Origin: Mesocentrotus franciscanus
Lineage: Eukaryota > Echinodermata > Echinoidea > Camarodonta > Strongylocentrotidae
Assembly (NCBI GenBank): GCA_037976565.1
Contig: CP137666.1
Location: 60,820,605-60,884,604, forward strand
Direction: 5' to 3'
DNA length: 64,000 nt
Made by a program: the position numbers and the translations under genes. This document shows positions 1 to 11,555 of the stretch, piece by piece. The stretch's first letter is position 1. The number at the start of each line of letters is the position of its first letter. Under the pieces are notes generated by a model. That model had not been told where the DNA came from. It made no database searches and saw only the letters and a list, made by a program, of their open reading frames with translations.

Positions 1-830
1 AATACAATCATGTATGTCATTGCTTGTATTGAGAAAATGCAATAATATGATTTCGGAATATAGGAATATAACACTAAAGAAGAAACTGAATCTTTATAGC
101 GCTAGGCCAGAAATTTAGAGTGCATTCAATGGAGGGCCTGGTCAATGGTCACTCCCTTATATTTCAAAAGAATGATGTTGTATGAGGTATTATAGGCTAG
201 TATAAAACATTTAGAGATGTTAATTTAATGTACACGGAGGCCTTTCGGTTACTAGCTGTATAGATAAATCCCTGCACGCTGTGCACGGATTGGTCGTACC
301 ATGAATGGCATTCATAATTTTGACTTTTTGGTTTTCACAAATATTTGTTCAGTAACTCTTGGAAAGAAGAAACATCGCTGAATAATATTTATTTTAATGG
401 CATTTTATTCATGGTAAAGTTATCAGAGCAGATATCATGACTTCATTCAAACAATATATAAAGTGTTTATATAGCGCATCATACTCTACTCTGTTTCCGT
501 TTTTGATGGAAATTTGTATTGGAATGGAAACGTTGGAGTAAAAAGGTCTGTATTGGATGGATTATAAGTATGAAAGCATGTAGAGAACTTAATCAATTCT
601 TATTCTGCACAGTCTAAATGTAATCAATGTATCATAGTTAATTTTCTTTTGACACAAATGCTGATTGAAGGATAACCTTTTTATTATTGTGTAAAGACAT
701 GCTTTGGCTAGCTTTATGTATTCGATGCATAATCAATTTAATTACCTGAAAGCATAAGCATGTCCAGAGATACTTGCAATATTTCCTCCTGAATGATTAA
801 TGTAATTTGGTAAATGACTGTGAAGACATA
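1..830. other. AT-rich stretch without a recognised gene
   Basis: No coding similarity, RNA gene or clear repeat structure is visible on either strand. The longest open frames are short and have no recognisable domain. Confidence 0.5.
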
Positions 831-934
831 ATGTATGCTTATAAACCATAAAACCACATTATCCAGTCCGGAGCCTTCTCAATGTCGTCAGATAACGATT
901 CTACAGACAAGCACGATTGTCTATAGTCAACCAA

Positions 935-1120
935 ATGTTAGAGATAGAGAGACAGAGAGATATAGAGAGAGGGAGAGAGTGAGAGAGAGGAGAGAGAGAG
1001 AGAGAGAGCGCGCGTGTGTGTATTGATAAAAAGAGTGATAGTTTTGTAGAGAGAGGGAGTGCGTGTACGTGTGCGTGTGTGTTTGTGTGCGTGTGGGTGT
1101 GAGTGAGAGAGATAGGGAAA
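935..1120. repeat. GA- and GT-rich microsatellite
   Basis: Imperfect (GA)n runs at about 935-1008 and 1048-1140 alternate with (GT)n runs at about 1009-1022 and 1060-1115. The open frames across this block on both strands (runs of RER or SLS-like residues) are by-products of the repeat and not genes. Confidence 0.85.
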
Positions 1121-1204
1121 GATGAGTAGAGAGAAAAATAAGAGCAACAAAAGAAGGAAATAAACAGTACGGTTTGTTCTAACGTCAAATCACCTCTCCC
1201 CGTG

Positions 1205-1420
1205 TCTGCCATCAGAGGCGGCGGAGCGACTTCAATAGTGGGGAGGGGGGGGCACCAACAAGAAAGGGCACTTTCTGGAAAAAAGGGGCACCTACAAAGG
1301 GAAATCTCAAAGCGAAAATATACTGTTTTTTTTAGACATTGGTATATACCCCTACACTGTGATTACATTATTAGGGATGATTTCAATATGTGTTTCTCTT
1401 TATACACCACAATGTATGCA
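1205..1420. repeat. Dispersed repeat related to the one at 38.3 kb
   Basis: The order of motifs (GGCGGCGGAGCG, then short GGGCAC units, then AAAGGGAAA-CTCAAAGCGAAAATATAC split by small changes, then TTAGACATTGGTA and a stretch ending GGGATGATTTCA) is the same as at 38345-38520. Two copies of one mobile repeat family are therefore present in the window. No coding capacity is visible. Confidence 0.6.
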
Positions 1421-1679
1421 TGTGTGTATGTGCATGCGTATATGTATGTATATGATTAATATGTTAGGACTGCCATACTATAAATCGTCAACTATTGGCG
1501 TCATTCGATACATAATGCATGCACTTGCATTATCATGTTTTCAAAGTTTAACTGGTAGCAACATGACGTCATAAAATAAATAATGCATACTTTTGCATTA
1601 TCACTTACTGAGTGATGTTTTTGCTTTCAATCAGTGATAATCGAAAAGTTTGACTGGATGTATCGAAGTTCGCGTGGGA

Positions 1680-1935
1680 ATAATAATAATAATAATAATA
1701 ATAACGTTTTATTAACCCAGGGTAGCCACTTCAGTTATGAAACTGCTCTTCCAGTGGGCCCTGCATAACATAACATGTTACTATTACCCTTCTCCAATCT
1801 AATATGCTGAGTGCCTAGCTAGAAGGCAAAAGGTACCATTGTTATAAGTCTTTGGTATGACTCGGCCGGGGATCGAACCCACGACCTCCCGTTCATGAGG
1901 CGGGCGCTCTAACCATTGAGCCACCATGCCCGGAA
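1680..1935 (-). repeat. tRNA-derived SINE, minus strand
   Basis: On the minus strand the segment starts with a tRNA-like head at 1933-1862: A box TGGCTCAATGGTTAGAGC, an anticodon-loop-like CTCATGA, and B box GGTTCGATCCC. It is followed by a non-tRNA body and ends in an (ATT)n tail at about 1704-1680. Head, body and simple-repeat tail are the layout of a tRNA-derived SINE. The head looks Met-like (CAT), but one stem base is mismatched, so I do not call a functional tRNA. Confidence 0.75.
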
Positions 1936-1964
1936 TGGTTTTACGCATAGGAGTGATCATGAAG

Positions 1965-2065
1965 TTTTGACTCCCATTATGATTACGACTCTGATTGTGA
2001 CTCTGACTGTGATTGATAATTATGATAATTGATTGTGATTATGACTATGGTTATGATTATGATAT
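1965..2065. repeat. Degenerate (GATTAT)n / (GACTCT)n simple repeat
   Basis: Short units of the type GATTATGACT and TGATTGTGAC repeat imperfectly across about 100 bases. Confidence 0.6.
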
Positions 2066-2069
2066 AGTC

Positions 2070-4470
2070 AATTCATGATATGTATAAAGAGCCTACATCA
2101 CTCAATTATTCATTCATCCACTCGATCAAGCAATAACACGGATTCATTCTTTGAAATTCCACTTACAACAATTGAAAATATAGCATTATGTGCCGGTAGT
2201 GAAAGTATCAGTATAAAAGGTATGATTCAATATTTTCAGGGCTATGGCGCTGAAAATATGAAAATCGAAATCATATCAACATTTTATGTACTATATGTAC
2301 AGTAAGACAACGAAGAAAGAAATAGATTACAAAAACTTTTTTTTTAATTTATAGATAAAGAGTTTATTTGTTGACGGTTGCGTAAATTATGCGTGCGTTT
2401 GCCACGCAATCATGTATAGAAGCAAATTTAACACATTTCTAAACGTGAAGGTTAGAGCCTGACACTTAAATTCTCGCGGAATATTAATGACACTGTAATA
2501 TGAACCCAGGGGATTAAAATTTTCCATTAAGCGATTGAAAAGGAAGGATGACAACAGCCAACCGATTAACCGATCATTCAAAATTTCCATAACTATAGTA
2601 AGAAGTTAATAGACATGGAAATTGGTTACTACTGATGAGCAATTTATAAAGAATACCTCTCTTGTATTTGCCAGTACACGGAAAGAAATACATAGCAATA
2701 AAGGCTGGGAATGACTTTGGAATGTCGTTTTATCACTCATCCGATCAAAGTACGCAGTGAGTCAAGTGAAGTACAAAAGGACAAATGGATAGATAAATAT
2801 CACTGGATTAGAACACCATAGTCAATTTCACGTTTATGAATATCTTAGCCCCACCAACAAGGCCGACAGCAGACCAACTACAGACGGAACAAAAATAAAA
2901 TCCGAACTAACGCTTCCATTTCAATTCCTGAAGTTAAAAAAGAACAATGTGCATTTTAACGCAGTGTCCTCAAGTTTTCTTTGAACATTTAATATTTGAT
3001 ATTCGAACATATAGAAAAAAAGATACTGCAACTGTTTTATGCTACCAAATGATGAACAGATTTGAGAGCCCCAAAAAAAACATAATAATAATAATATGAA
3101 GAAGAATATAATAACTACAATAAACAAACGAACCAACCAAAAAAAAAACATATATAAAAACAATACAAAACGAAACAAAACATATCAAAAGATAGTAAAT
3201 TAACTCTTGTCTTTCTTCATTTTTTTGTTAACTGTTATTAGCTAAGTACCAGTCTTAATCAAATGTGTCTATATCCTAAAGATGAAACTGATTATACCAT
3301 ATTTTATCTTACTCTTGTGACTTTATTTAGAAGAGTACCTAGCTTTTGTTCATTTCTCTCAAATAATCATCATATTAACTGTACTGGTTGTACAAAGATT
3401 AATTACCCAGGGTCGTGTTGTTTGTTATGGTCCAGTGCAGCTGATATTGATGATGAAATTAATTTGAAGACCTCCATTCTTCTCTTCTACGTGTCGTCAA
3501 ATAGACAAACATGGCGTTATTACATTTTACTAATATTCAGGAACCCAATCCTGAACAAAATCATGTGTATTCAATAGGATTCATCTGGTGAAAAAGAAGA
3601 TGAAAATCCATACAAGCATGGTATAGGTCGTGTGCGAATACATCAGACTTATATGTTATCGAAGGGAAATCTAGTGTTGCTTATTTAGATTCTCTGTTAG
3701 AAAGGTATGCGGTACGTGTGACTTTGAGTATGATCTGCATTTAACCACCTCGTAATTTCTCTACGATCATTTTTTTAACCAGTGGTCTCCCTCTTTCCTT
3801 CTTCATTGTATTTTCACTTCTGTCAATCGGATTTAAAACCATAAGTCCTAAGATCGACTTTAAGTTGGACTTAACTATTTTCTCTCACCATTTACTTGCA
3901 TTGGTCTCTCCATGGACGTACAAATCATGGTCACAAATCTACAGAATTTACATTTTTTGATAGTTCATTATTGAAGGAAAAAATATTATCTAAATATTAT
4001 AATAATGAGAGCAACCAGTGGCATGAATGGCCTGCCATAGTTAAGTCCAACTTAAAGTTGATCTTAGTCTTTTTGAAACACTGCCCTGGTGTTATGTATT
4101 TTATACTTATAGATACAGAACTTGCTGCCCTAACAGTCCGGTAGATAAACCACCAATCATCATTGACAACTTATTATCTTTCTCTTCAAAGAAGTCACAC
4201 GTCATCCTTAGTCTTTCGTTTAGCACAGTGCAATGTCGAAAAATAAATTGTAACATGCCATAACCATAAAAAATACATTTTTATCGCTTGTCACTAATAA
4301 ATAAATGTGATTTAAGAAAAATAAATATATATCGACTCCAATTGCAATGTTGAATTCATCACTTCTGCTTCAGTTGCAGGACGTAACGTTCTATTTTCGT
4401 CATCAGCGTGTAGGTTAACACCTGTGTTTGCGTAATCATGATAATGTAATAGTTTTCTGGATGATCTATT
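2070..4470. other. Intergenic DNA, nothing recognised
   Basis: AT-rich sequence lying 3' of the GPCR gene. Small open frames (for example 3263-3577 plus) have no recognisable domain or supporting splice structure. The interval may include the GPCR 3' untranslated region just below 4474. Confidence 0.4.
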
Positions 4471-4473
4471 GCG

Positions 4474-5940
4474 CTAGTAGAATGTTGTTTCTTGTCTGTC
4501 TGCAGTTGTCTTGGTGTAACGACAGCAGACTGTGCACAGAAGCCTTACGCGTCCCATAAGCACTCGCTGAAAATGAATATTACTCCATATGTACACATAA
4601 GGTACAAATGATGGAAAGAGAGGGATAAGATAAACGTAATAGCCCAAGACATTGGATAGCCGGGTAGGCTCGAACTTGCCAAATGTTTCTATGAGTACTG
4701 GAATCCAAGATACGGACAAAAGACTAAACATGGCAAGCATTAGTCGCATCAGCTTGATTTCACCTCGACCAACTCGGAGGATCTTCGGTTTGTCCAACTG
4801 GACTAGGTTAAGCTTCTTAATGTGGTTTTCTTTCTGTTCTGGGACGTCCAGAGACATGACAAGAGACGAACATGGCTGATCTATAGGCCTAATGGTGAGC
4901 CTTCCACCGCAATCACTGGCATTTGTTCGTTGGTCCTGATATTCTGTACATGAAGGTCCTGAGGGTGCAGAATTCATTGGAGATGCAGGTGGATTGACTG
5001 ATGGAGAGTTGATGTCCGAAGCGTCTTTTGAAGTACGTTGGTCCTCCTCTAAAGGCAGGTAATCTTCAAGCTGTTGGTTTGGATTTGGTGAAACTGACTT
5101 TGTAAGAACTTCGACCTTTCCTTCCGACAAGCCACCATGAAACTCATGTGACTCATTGGGTTCAATTTGCCTATCATTCTGGTGGTTTTCACAACCCCTG
5201 AGACCAATGTCCTGGGTAGGTTGACCTTTACCCCCATGTTCTGCGTTCTCATCTGCAAATGTAACACATGTGGTCCTTGCTGTCGTCGACGGGTTCTTTC
5301 TAATTGCAGCACTTACAGCATCTGCCACTCTCATTCGACTCTTTGTTACGATGCGCAAGGTCATCATATTGGTGATAGGGACAATAACAAGAGTAGGGAA
5401 AATGTTAATGAAGAGAAATATAATAATTTTCTGCTTTGCCAAATTAGGCTTTTCATCTTTTTCTTCGTCGTAGTTGATCCACAACGGCACCACATTAGAC
5501 ATAGTCAACACCCACATCATCACAAGCACAACCGGTATGGCTCGCCCAGTGCAGAGTCGTTCATAGGCCTTTCTTCTGTTGCTGATGAGCAAGTAACGGT
5601 TGAGGCCTATCACTGCCAAACTCTCAAGGGCTATACTAAGCGTTGTGGGATAGGTAACATTTCGAAATTTCAGCGCAGCCGTGTTCAGTCGCTCGTATAC
5701 AACATACATGTAGAGAGGGGTAATTGTGATTACAGTAAAGAGATTGACAAATGCTAAATGGGCAATGAAAAAGTTTGCGGTGACACGACGTAGTTTCTTT
5801 TCCAAAGAAAAAGCCATGACAAGCAGTAGGTTACCTAATGTCCCTATAGTTATCAAGGATATAAAAAAAGCGTTAATAGCTACCGTACTTGGGGGAATAA
5901 AACCTCCCTGACCAGTGTTACCAGATATGTTCGATTCCAT
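4474..5940 (-). CDS. Orphan rhodopsin-like (class A) GPCR, intronless
   Basis: A complete 488-residue open frame on the minus strand encodes a seven-transmembrane receptor. Approximate helices are TM1 22-45 (contains GNLLLV), TM2 55-80 (LAFVN), TM3 94-118 ending in NRY at 114-116, TM4 133-154, TM5 169-195, TM6 396-419 (SWIP at 411-414) and TM7 430-453 (VPYVY at 446-450). The third intracellular loop is very long, about residues 196-395, rich in Ser, Pro, Asn and charged residues. The N terminus is short, with a possible N-glycosylation site at Asn4. Cysteines at about 469, 472 and 473 could be palmitoylated. Core motifs differ from the class consensus: Asp2.50 is Asn, DRY is NRY, CWxP is SWIP and NPxxY is VPYVY. 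I see no TM3/ECL2 cysteine pair. Expanded single-exon receptors are known from sea urchins. The ligand cannot be inferred. Confidence 0.85.
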   Translation of the reverse strand: MESNISGNTGQGGFIPPSTVAINAFFISLITIGTLGNLLLVMAFSLEKKLRRVTANFFIAHLAFVNLFTVITITPLYMYVVYERLNTAALKFRNVTYPTTLSIALESLAVIGLNRYLLISNRRKAYERLCTGRAIPVVLVMMWVLTMSNVVPLWINYDEEKDEKPNLAKQKIIIFLFINIFPTLVIVPITNMMTLRIVTKSRMRVADAVSAAIRKNPSTTARTTCVTFADENAEHGGKGQPTQDIGLRGCENHQNDRQIEPNESHEFHGGLSEGKVEVLTKSVSPNPNQQLEDYLPLEEDQRTSKDASDINSPSVNPPASPMNSAPSGPSCTEYQDQRTNASDCGGRLTIRPIDQPCSSLVMSLDVPEQKENHIKKLNLVQLDKPKILRVGRGEIKLMRLMLAMFSLLSVSWIPVLIETFGKFEPTRLSNVLGYYVYLIPLFPSFVPYVYIWSNIHFQRVLMGRVRLLCTVCCRYTKTTADRQETTFY

Positions 5941-6900
5941 GATATAGGCTTTCCAGAAATGTTACCAGATCAGAACTACTACATTTTTGCATACACCATT
6001 GCTTCTATGTCCCTTGAGGCGGACAGCTTTCCAAACGTCCAGACCTTGTCGCTATCCATTCAAATAAGATGAGGAAGAATATACCTAAAGTTTCTCCCGC
6101 TCAAACTACGACACAAAGTTATCCTCTTTTGATGACGAGGATGTACAATTTTGAGTTTTTAGCTCCTCTTGGTGACATACATCAGAGAATCAGACATCAT
6201 TAGTAAAGCAAATGTCTCGACCGTTTACTGTCTTCAGTCTATCAATAGTTTCATTTCCCTCATGCAGTGCTCGATGTTGCGACATGGAACAATTATTGTC
6301 TAGCAGCAGTACGCCACACGCCTCCCTGGATACACAGAGAAAATTCCAAACCTTCAACAAGCGACGGTAAAACTCAACATTTCTCAGATGAAACTAAACA
6401 GTGATGTGCTGCCAATCAGCAGCTCTCAAATACGATTTGTTTCCAAAGGGAATCTATCGGGTTGTGGATAGTGGAATGTGATATTTACGCTTGAAGCTTT
6501 TTAGCTCATCATTTTATAAATTTCCAACACAACTGCACCACGCGCTTAATTTGGTGATTTTATAAGACCTTTGCTCTCCGTTGTCTACACTTAATCTTGG
6601 CTTCTACTCACCTCGTCATGCTTCTGTGACCAGTGAATTAAAATTAAGTAATTAAGGTTATACTTTATTGTTCTAAACGCATTGTATAGCGTGTTCCCCA
6701 AGGATACATTAATTTTTCATAATACTCTTTTAACAAATCCAGCCTCGAATTTTTAGTTTCCTAAGCATAATGAATTAAGATGAATTGTAAAAGCATATGC
6801 TCATTCAGTTGGGAGACACTACTTTTGTTAATCATCCCTCTTTAGTCACCAAGTTTTTTTTTGTTAAAGATCATTGTTGTTGTCACCAAGAAGGTTAATC
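5941..6900. other. 5' flank of the GPCR gene
   Basis: No coding sequence recognised. This is the region upstream of the minus-strand GPCR start and should hold its promoter and any 5' untranslated exon, but no clear TATA box or splice acceptor stands out. Confidence 0.3.
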
Positions 6901-7090
6901 CACATGGTGTCGTGGTAGAGTGGTTCATTTACTTGACTCTCGATCCAAAGGTTCAGGGTTCGAATCCCAGCCCAGCACTAATATTTTTGGCAAGACATTA
7001 ATCCACCCAAGTGTAAATGGGTATAATTGCAGGGCCTTAAAGAACAACAACATTAATGTTGATGAGGCTTCTCTGGGTTAACCAACTACT
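6901..7090 (+). repeat. tRNA-derived SINE, plus strand
   Basis: The head has an A-box-like TGGTAGAGTGG at 6913-6923 and a B box GGTTCGAATCC at 6957-6967, followed by a body with the motif AATGGGTATAATTGCAGGGC and GATGAGGCTTCTCTGGGTTA. Similar bodies occur at 29.9-30.1 kb and 43.6-43.7 kb, so this is a repeated family and not a tRNA gene. Confidence 0.75.
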
Positions 7091-7230
7091 CCTTCATTTC
7101 TTTCTTTTCTTCTTTTTTCTTCTTCTTCTTCTTATTATGTTATTATTATTAATATCATTAATGTTATTGTTATTATTATTGTTGTTTTTATTATTGTTAT
7201 TATCATAAACATATATTTTCATTATTAACA
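7085..7230. repeat. CTT and ATT trinucleotide microsatellite
   Basis: A (CTT)n-like run is followed by (ATT)n with interruptions, directly after the SINE body; it may be the SINE tail. The minus-strand open frame rich in Asn and Lys is an artefact of it. Confidence 0.75.
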
Positions 7231-7559
7231 ATAATAATAATTTGTCAAAAGAGCCTGGTCGAATAGTGACGGACAGACAGTACACTAAACCTACAAGTTA
7301 GAAGGCCTGTGAGAAATAATTAATATGAATTGTATAGAACTGTTTCATTGCGTTGGGTATCACTAAAGGTGTTGAAAGTAGATTTCTCTGTCAAGGTTAC
7401 CTACTAGATCTAGAATCCATTAAAAATATGTTAAAATTTACGGACAGACGAGAAGCTTTACCGATCTGGTGGAAGAGTGTTTTGAAATACTTCGGCCTCG
7501 TTGAGATGAATATAAGTGAGAAATGTAAAGACAACTATAATAACTGGGTCATTCAGCCA

Positions 7560-8108
7560 GATCTAAGACGGGGTTCTAGGACACCTACCCCCTGGACATC
7601 CACCCCCGGATCACTACCCCCAGTCAACTACCCCCTATGACAACTACCCCCTAGGGCAACCACCCTCTAGGACGACTACCCCCGGGACAACTACCCCGGA
7701 CAACTACCTCCAGACAACTACCCTAGGACAACTACCCCCGACAACTAGCTCCCGGACAACTACCCCAAACAACTACCCCTACGACAACCATCCTCTAGGA
7801 CACCTACCCCCGGACAACTATTCTAGGGGGTAGTTGTCCGGGGGTAATTGTCCGGGTGGTAGTTGTCCGGGGGTAGTTGTCCTAGGGTAGTTGTCTGGGG
7901 TAGTTGTCCGGGGTAGTTGTCCTAGGGGGTCGTTGTCCTTGGGGATAGTTGTCTGGGGGTAGTTGACCGGGGGTAGTTGTCCCGGGGTAGTCGTCCTAGA
8001 GGGTGGTTGCCCTAGGGGGTAGTTGTCCTAGGGGGTAGTTGTCCTAGAGGGTAGTTGACTGGGGGTGGTTATCCGGGGGTAGATGTCCAGGGGGTAGGTG
8101 TCCGGATA
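7560..8108. repeat. Palindromic minisatellite (foldback arms)
   Basis: About 20 variants of a ~14-bp unit GGACAACTACCCCC run from 7560 to about 7822. The sequence then switches strand and the complement GGGGGTAGTTGTCC continues to about 8108. Variant units appear in mirrored order on the two sides: the outermost are GACACCTACCCCC and GACATCCACCCCC on the left, and GGGGGTAGATGTCC and GGGGGTAGGTGTCC on the right. The two halves therefore form one large inverted repeat with almost no loop. A similar end motif flanks the foldback element at 48.6-49.5 kb. Confidence 0.85.
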
Positions 8109-8109
8109 C

Positions 8110-8950
8110 GGTTAGACGGTGCGATGTTTTCTGCTGCAATGTATAAACTAAACAAAGCTACGAGAAGCTGCGATGTCGTAAAATTATTTTCTATTATGAG
8201 CAACAAGTTGCTTAACTTGTCCACAAATCAAAGTCTATGATTTTGTGCGACAGACAAAAAGCTACCATATTCTGGCATATAGTGTAATACGGAGAAACTT
8301 TCATTTTTTTCTTTTTTTTTAGTGCGTTGGTGATTGCTAAGTGGCCATTTCACGCAAGGGTAACCAAGAAAGCAGCATTTTTCACCTCGTTGGATTAATC
8401 ACACACATAGACAAACACTCTTCCACGCGCACCCACGTCTCACCCACACCCCACACACATACACTCCAAGTATGTTAATCTAAATTCTTTAATCATGTTT
8501 AATTGGTACTTCGAAATACATTATTTTATTTTTCTTTCAAATAAGAGGCACATGATACATATTGATTTGAGTCCTCAATATTTCATCCCTTACAGTCGAT
8601 TTAAGTAGGACCAAATGTACCGCACGAACGCAGTTTTGACTATTTTTATGCAATTTAATTTGTACTTTTAACCATAGACTACTTGACAGTAGGCCAATAT
8701 CTAAGGAATATGATTATCATTTTAGCTTAACCAAATCTGCGTATGTACTTGCTGAAATTGCAAATTATTGGCTTTTCACAAGTTTCATTTCAACTTCAAT
8801 TTACATTTTGATGTCCAGTAGAGAAAAGTGAGACGAGACCCGGGGAAAGAGATAAGAGCTTAAAATTATGTTTATAGACGGATCAAAAAAACAAAACAAA
8901 AAGAAATTAAGAAAATTTAGAAAAAGTACTAGAGAGAGTTCATTGATCGG
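8110..8950. other. Intergenic DNA, nothing recognised
   Basis: No gene or structured repeat is seen apart from a short CAC/CCA-rich patch near 8400-8465. Confidence 0.4.
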
Positions 8951-8984
8951 AGTCGTTACGAGAACTCCTGAAGATCATCGTTGT

Positions 8985-9007
8985 AATTATTAGTATTGTT
9001 ATTATTA

Positions 9008-9071
<64 letters not shown>

Positions 9072-9075
9072 CATT
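8985..9075. repeat. (ATT)n microsatellite
   Basis: About 25 nearly uninterrupted ATT units. The minus-strand poly-Asn open frame is produced by the repeat. Confidence 0.9.
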
Positions 9076-9584
9076 GTTTTTATGTGCGACCCCATTGTTG
9101 AACAATGAATTATGTTGATGTTCTCTATATTTTTGCTCGTTCGGTATTCGCTCGAACTCTCCGAAGGAAATTTCTCTTTTGGTAGAATGCGTGGTCACAT
9201 GAGGAGCTCTTGACCAATCCATGAACAAGAAATACTCTATGAGGGAAATAATGATTATTGTTCACAATTCCAAAGAAAATAATCATACCAATTACACGGT
9301 GAGACTTGTTAAATGACATCGCGTTTGTACTTTTAATCGAATCCATTCATTCCAGATGGTATTCGTTCCTATTCATTACCGTTCCCATAGTAACCAAAAG
9401 CATCATAGCCATCAGAGATGATGAAATGGGTCAATGGTATACAGTTGACTCTGGACCAACGCTGTTGTAGCCAGGATACTTTTTTTATTATTTGGGGGAG
9501 GTGGGGTGTCATTAATTTAAGGTGGTAGGGATTGTTCAGGCTTGTAAATTGGTTACGGTCTTCTGTTTGGACGATTAATTATTT

Positions 9585-9665
9585 AGCGGTGATGGTCGTA
9601 GTGGTGGTGATGGTCGTAGTGGTGGTGATGGTGGTAGTAATGGTGGTGGTGTGTGGGTGGGGTGG
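9585..9665. repeat. GGTGGT(GAT) simple repeat
   Basis: Units of the form GATGGTCGTAGTGGTGGT repeat and then decay into GGT and GGTGGGT. Confidence 0.7.
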
Positions 9666-9939
9666 GTGGGGTTAGATAGGACCAGTTTGTTGTCCAAATG
9701 CAGGTGGACCGGGAGTAGAGGAAGTATTATCAGAGGGTTGTTTCCTTGGGATGGTTGCCAAGATGCTAATTGCTGGGAGAAAGGAAAACTATTTAGAGAG
9801 AGAAGGGGTAGTACCCTATCAGGTAGTACCCTATCAGGAGCAGTTTTCGTGGTTAATTATCCGGATACAATCCTTGTCAAGATCGTGATTCTTTTGCTTG
9901 CAAAAAGAAGCAATTTTAACCTAACTTGACTGAAGTATG

Positions 9940-10200
9940 TATAGACATATAAAGATGAACTGATTACATTTTTAGGGTATAGATGTGAAAGTTCAAAGGT
10001 CACAGGGTAATGAAATTCTTAAACAATTAATATAAGAATATATCTCGTTAGAAAAAAAAAAGTTTAGGAAAAAATGATTCAAGTATCATTGTAATGAGCA
10101 TGATGAAAAGAGTATTGGTTCATGAGGCTAGATGTTAAAGGTCACAGGATCTTTGATCAATGAACATAATATGCATCGTGACTTTCATCTTGGTTGTTCA
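9940..10200. repeat. Fragment of the repeat family seen at 60.3-60.8 kb
   Basis: Two copies of a unit containing AAAGGTCACAGG, at about 9990-10010 and 10135-10152, in a context of AACTGATTA and GATCAATGAAC. This matches the internal units of the plus-strand repeat at 60.26-60.77 kb, but diverged. Confidence 0.5.
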
Positions 10201-10267
10201 GGTCTCACTTGAAAGCTATCAAACAGGTTAATAATCGAATCCTTGAAAAGCACATACATGACAGACG

Positions 10268-11312
10268 GTCATGCCCGTTGGCGACTTTGCGTTTTACACC
10301 CTGGCCTGGACATTTTCCCGGTAAATAGCAATGAAACTGCTTGAATGAGTCTAGTCTACGCTCCTCGATCGGGCGCGCCAGTTCCAAATCGAATCGTACA
10401 TGCACAGACGTACGTCGATGCAGCATTTATACACACCGTACGCAGCTGCAAGGCCTTAGAAACAAATATGAAGAGGGGGTTAATGAGAGAGAAAGAAAGA
10501 GGGGTCTGAGAAATACATACGAGAGAGAGTGGGTCGAGAGAGAGGTCTTAGAAAACAAATATGAATAGAGATAGGGGGCGGGGAGAAATGGGTCTTAGAA
10601 AACAAATATGAAGAGAGATGAGGGGGAGGTCTTAGAAAACAAATATGAAGGGAGAGGGGTCAAGAGAATTAGAGAAATTAGGTCTTAGAAACAAATGACA
10701 TGAATTTAAAAATGAAAGACGTGATCCCACAATAATAGAAAATGGTACGAGTGCAATATTTAAATCACAGTTTATGTATTACATTACCATTACACATATT
10801 ATGTCGAGTGTAGTCTGTGTATGTGTCGATATGTGTACACGTGTGTTAGGGGTCCGAATCAGCAAATGGTTTGAAAGTAGGCTACACGTCAAAAATTGAA
10901 ACCCTGAAGAAGGCGGAATTAAACCACAAAAACCATAATATTATTTGGTTTCTCTTTCCTTACTTTGATTAATTCCTTCTCTAATTTCTCTCTTTCTTTC
11001 AAGTTAGTTTTTGTTTTCTCTCTGCTTATGACATTCTTTGTTTCCTCTCTGTTCTTTAATTATTTATTGATTTTCTCTATTTCCTTCTGTTGTTATTCGT
11101 TGTTTTCTCTCACTCGTACGTCTCGATACAAAAGTACATGTACCGCGTACCGCGACACTGGACATATAGGACGTACGTTGAGCATTGCAGAAGAGCTACG
11201 TGCGCGCGCAATATCTTGTCATGGATAGACTTTTCCCAGTCGGTTCCTTGAAATTTATTGGGAAAATGTCCAGGCCAGGGTGTAAAACGCAAAGTCGCTG
11301 CCCGTTGCGCAC
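10268..11312. mobile_element. Mobile-element-like block bounded by ~55-bp inverted repeats
   Basis: A segment at about 10270-10325, containing CGACTTTGCGTTTTACACCC and TGGACATTTTCCC, returns as its reverse complement at about 11257-11312. Between the arms lies a tandem array (10450-10690) of units with CTTAGAAAACAAATATGAAG followed by GAGAGAGG. The inverted ends and non-coding interior suggest a non-autonomous DNA element, but I could not define a target-site duplication. Confidence 0.55.
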
Positions 11313-11555
11313 CAGGCGTCGTTTTGCTGACGGGAGAGGGCGTAGCGACTAGTGCGACATTTGACGTGAATGCAAAATGGACAGGGCAGATATATAATTT
11401 CCTCGAAATACTGGTGGATGCACTTATTGCTTTCATATGCTTGATCAGCGTAGATGATAAGGCAGTCTAAAGGACAACTCGTGTGCTACGGGTATTAGCT
11501 TTTGCGAATACATATCTTTATGAATTAATCATAATATTCATTTGGTATGCTTTAC

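Noticed and set aside
1862..1933. Candidate tRNA-Met gene (minus strand)
   Set aside because: The tRNA-like head continues into a SINE body and (ATT)n tail, and the anticodon stem has a mismatch; related heads recur in the window.
5167..5757. 196-residue plus-strand frame
   Set aside because: It is the antisense shadow of the GPCR coding sequence, which has clear transmembrane helices on the minus strand.
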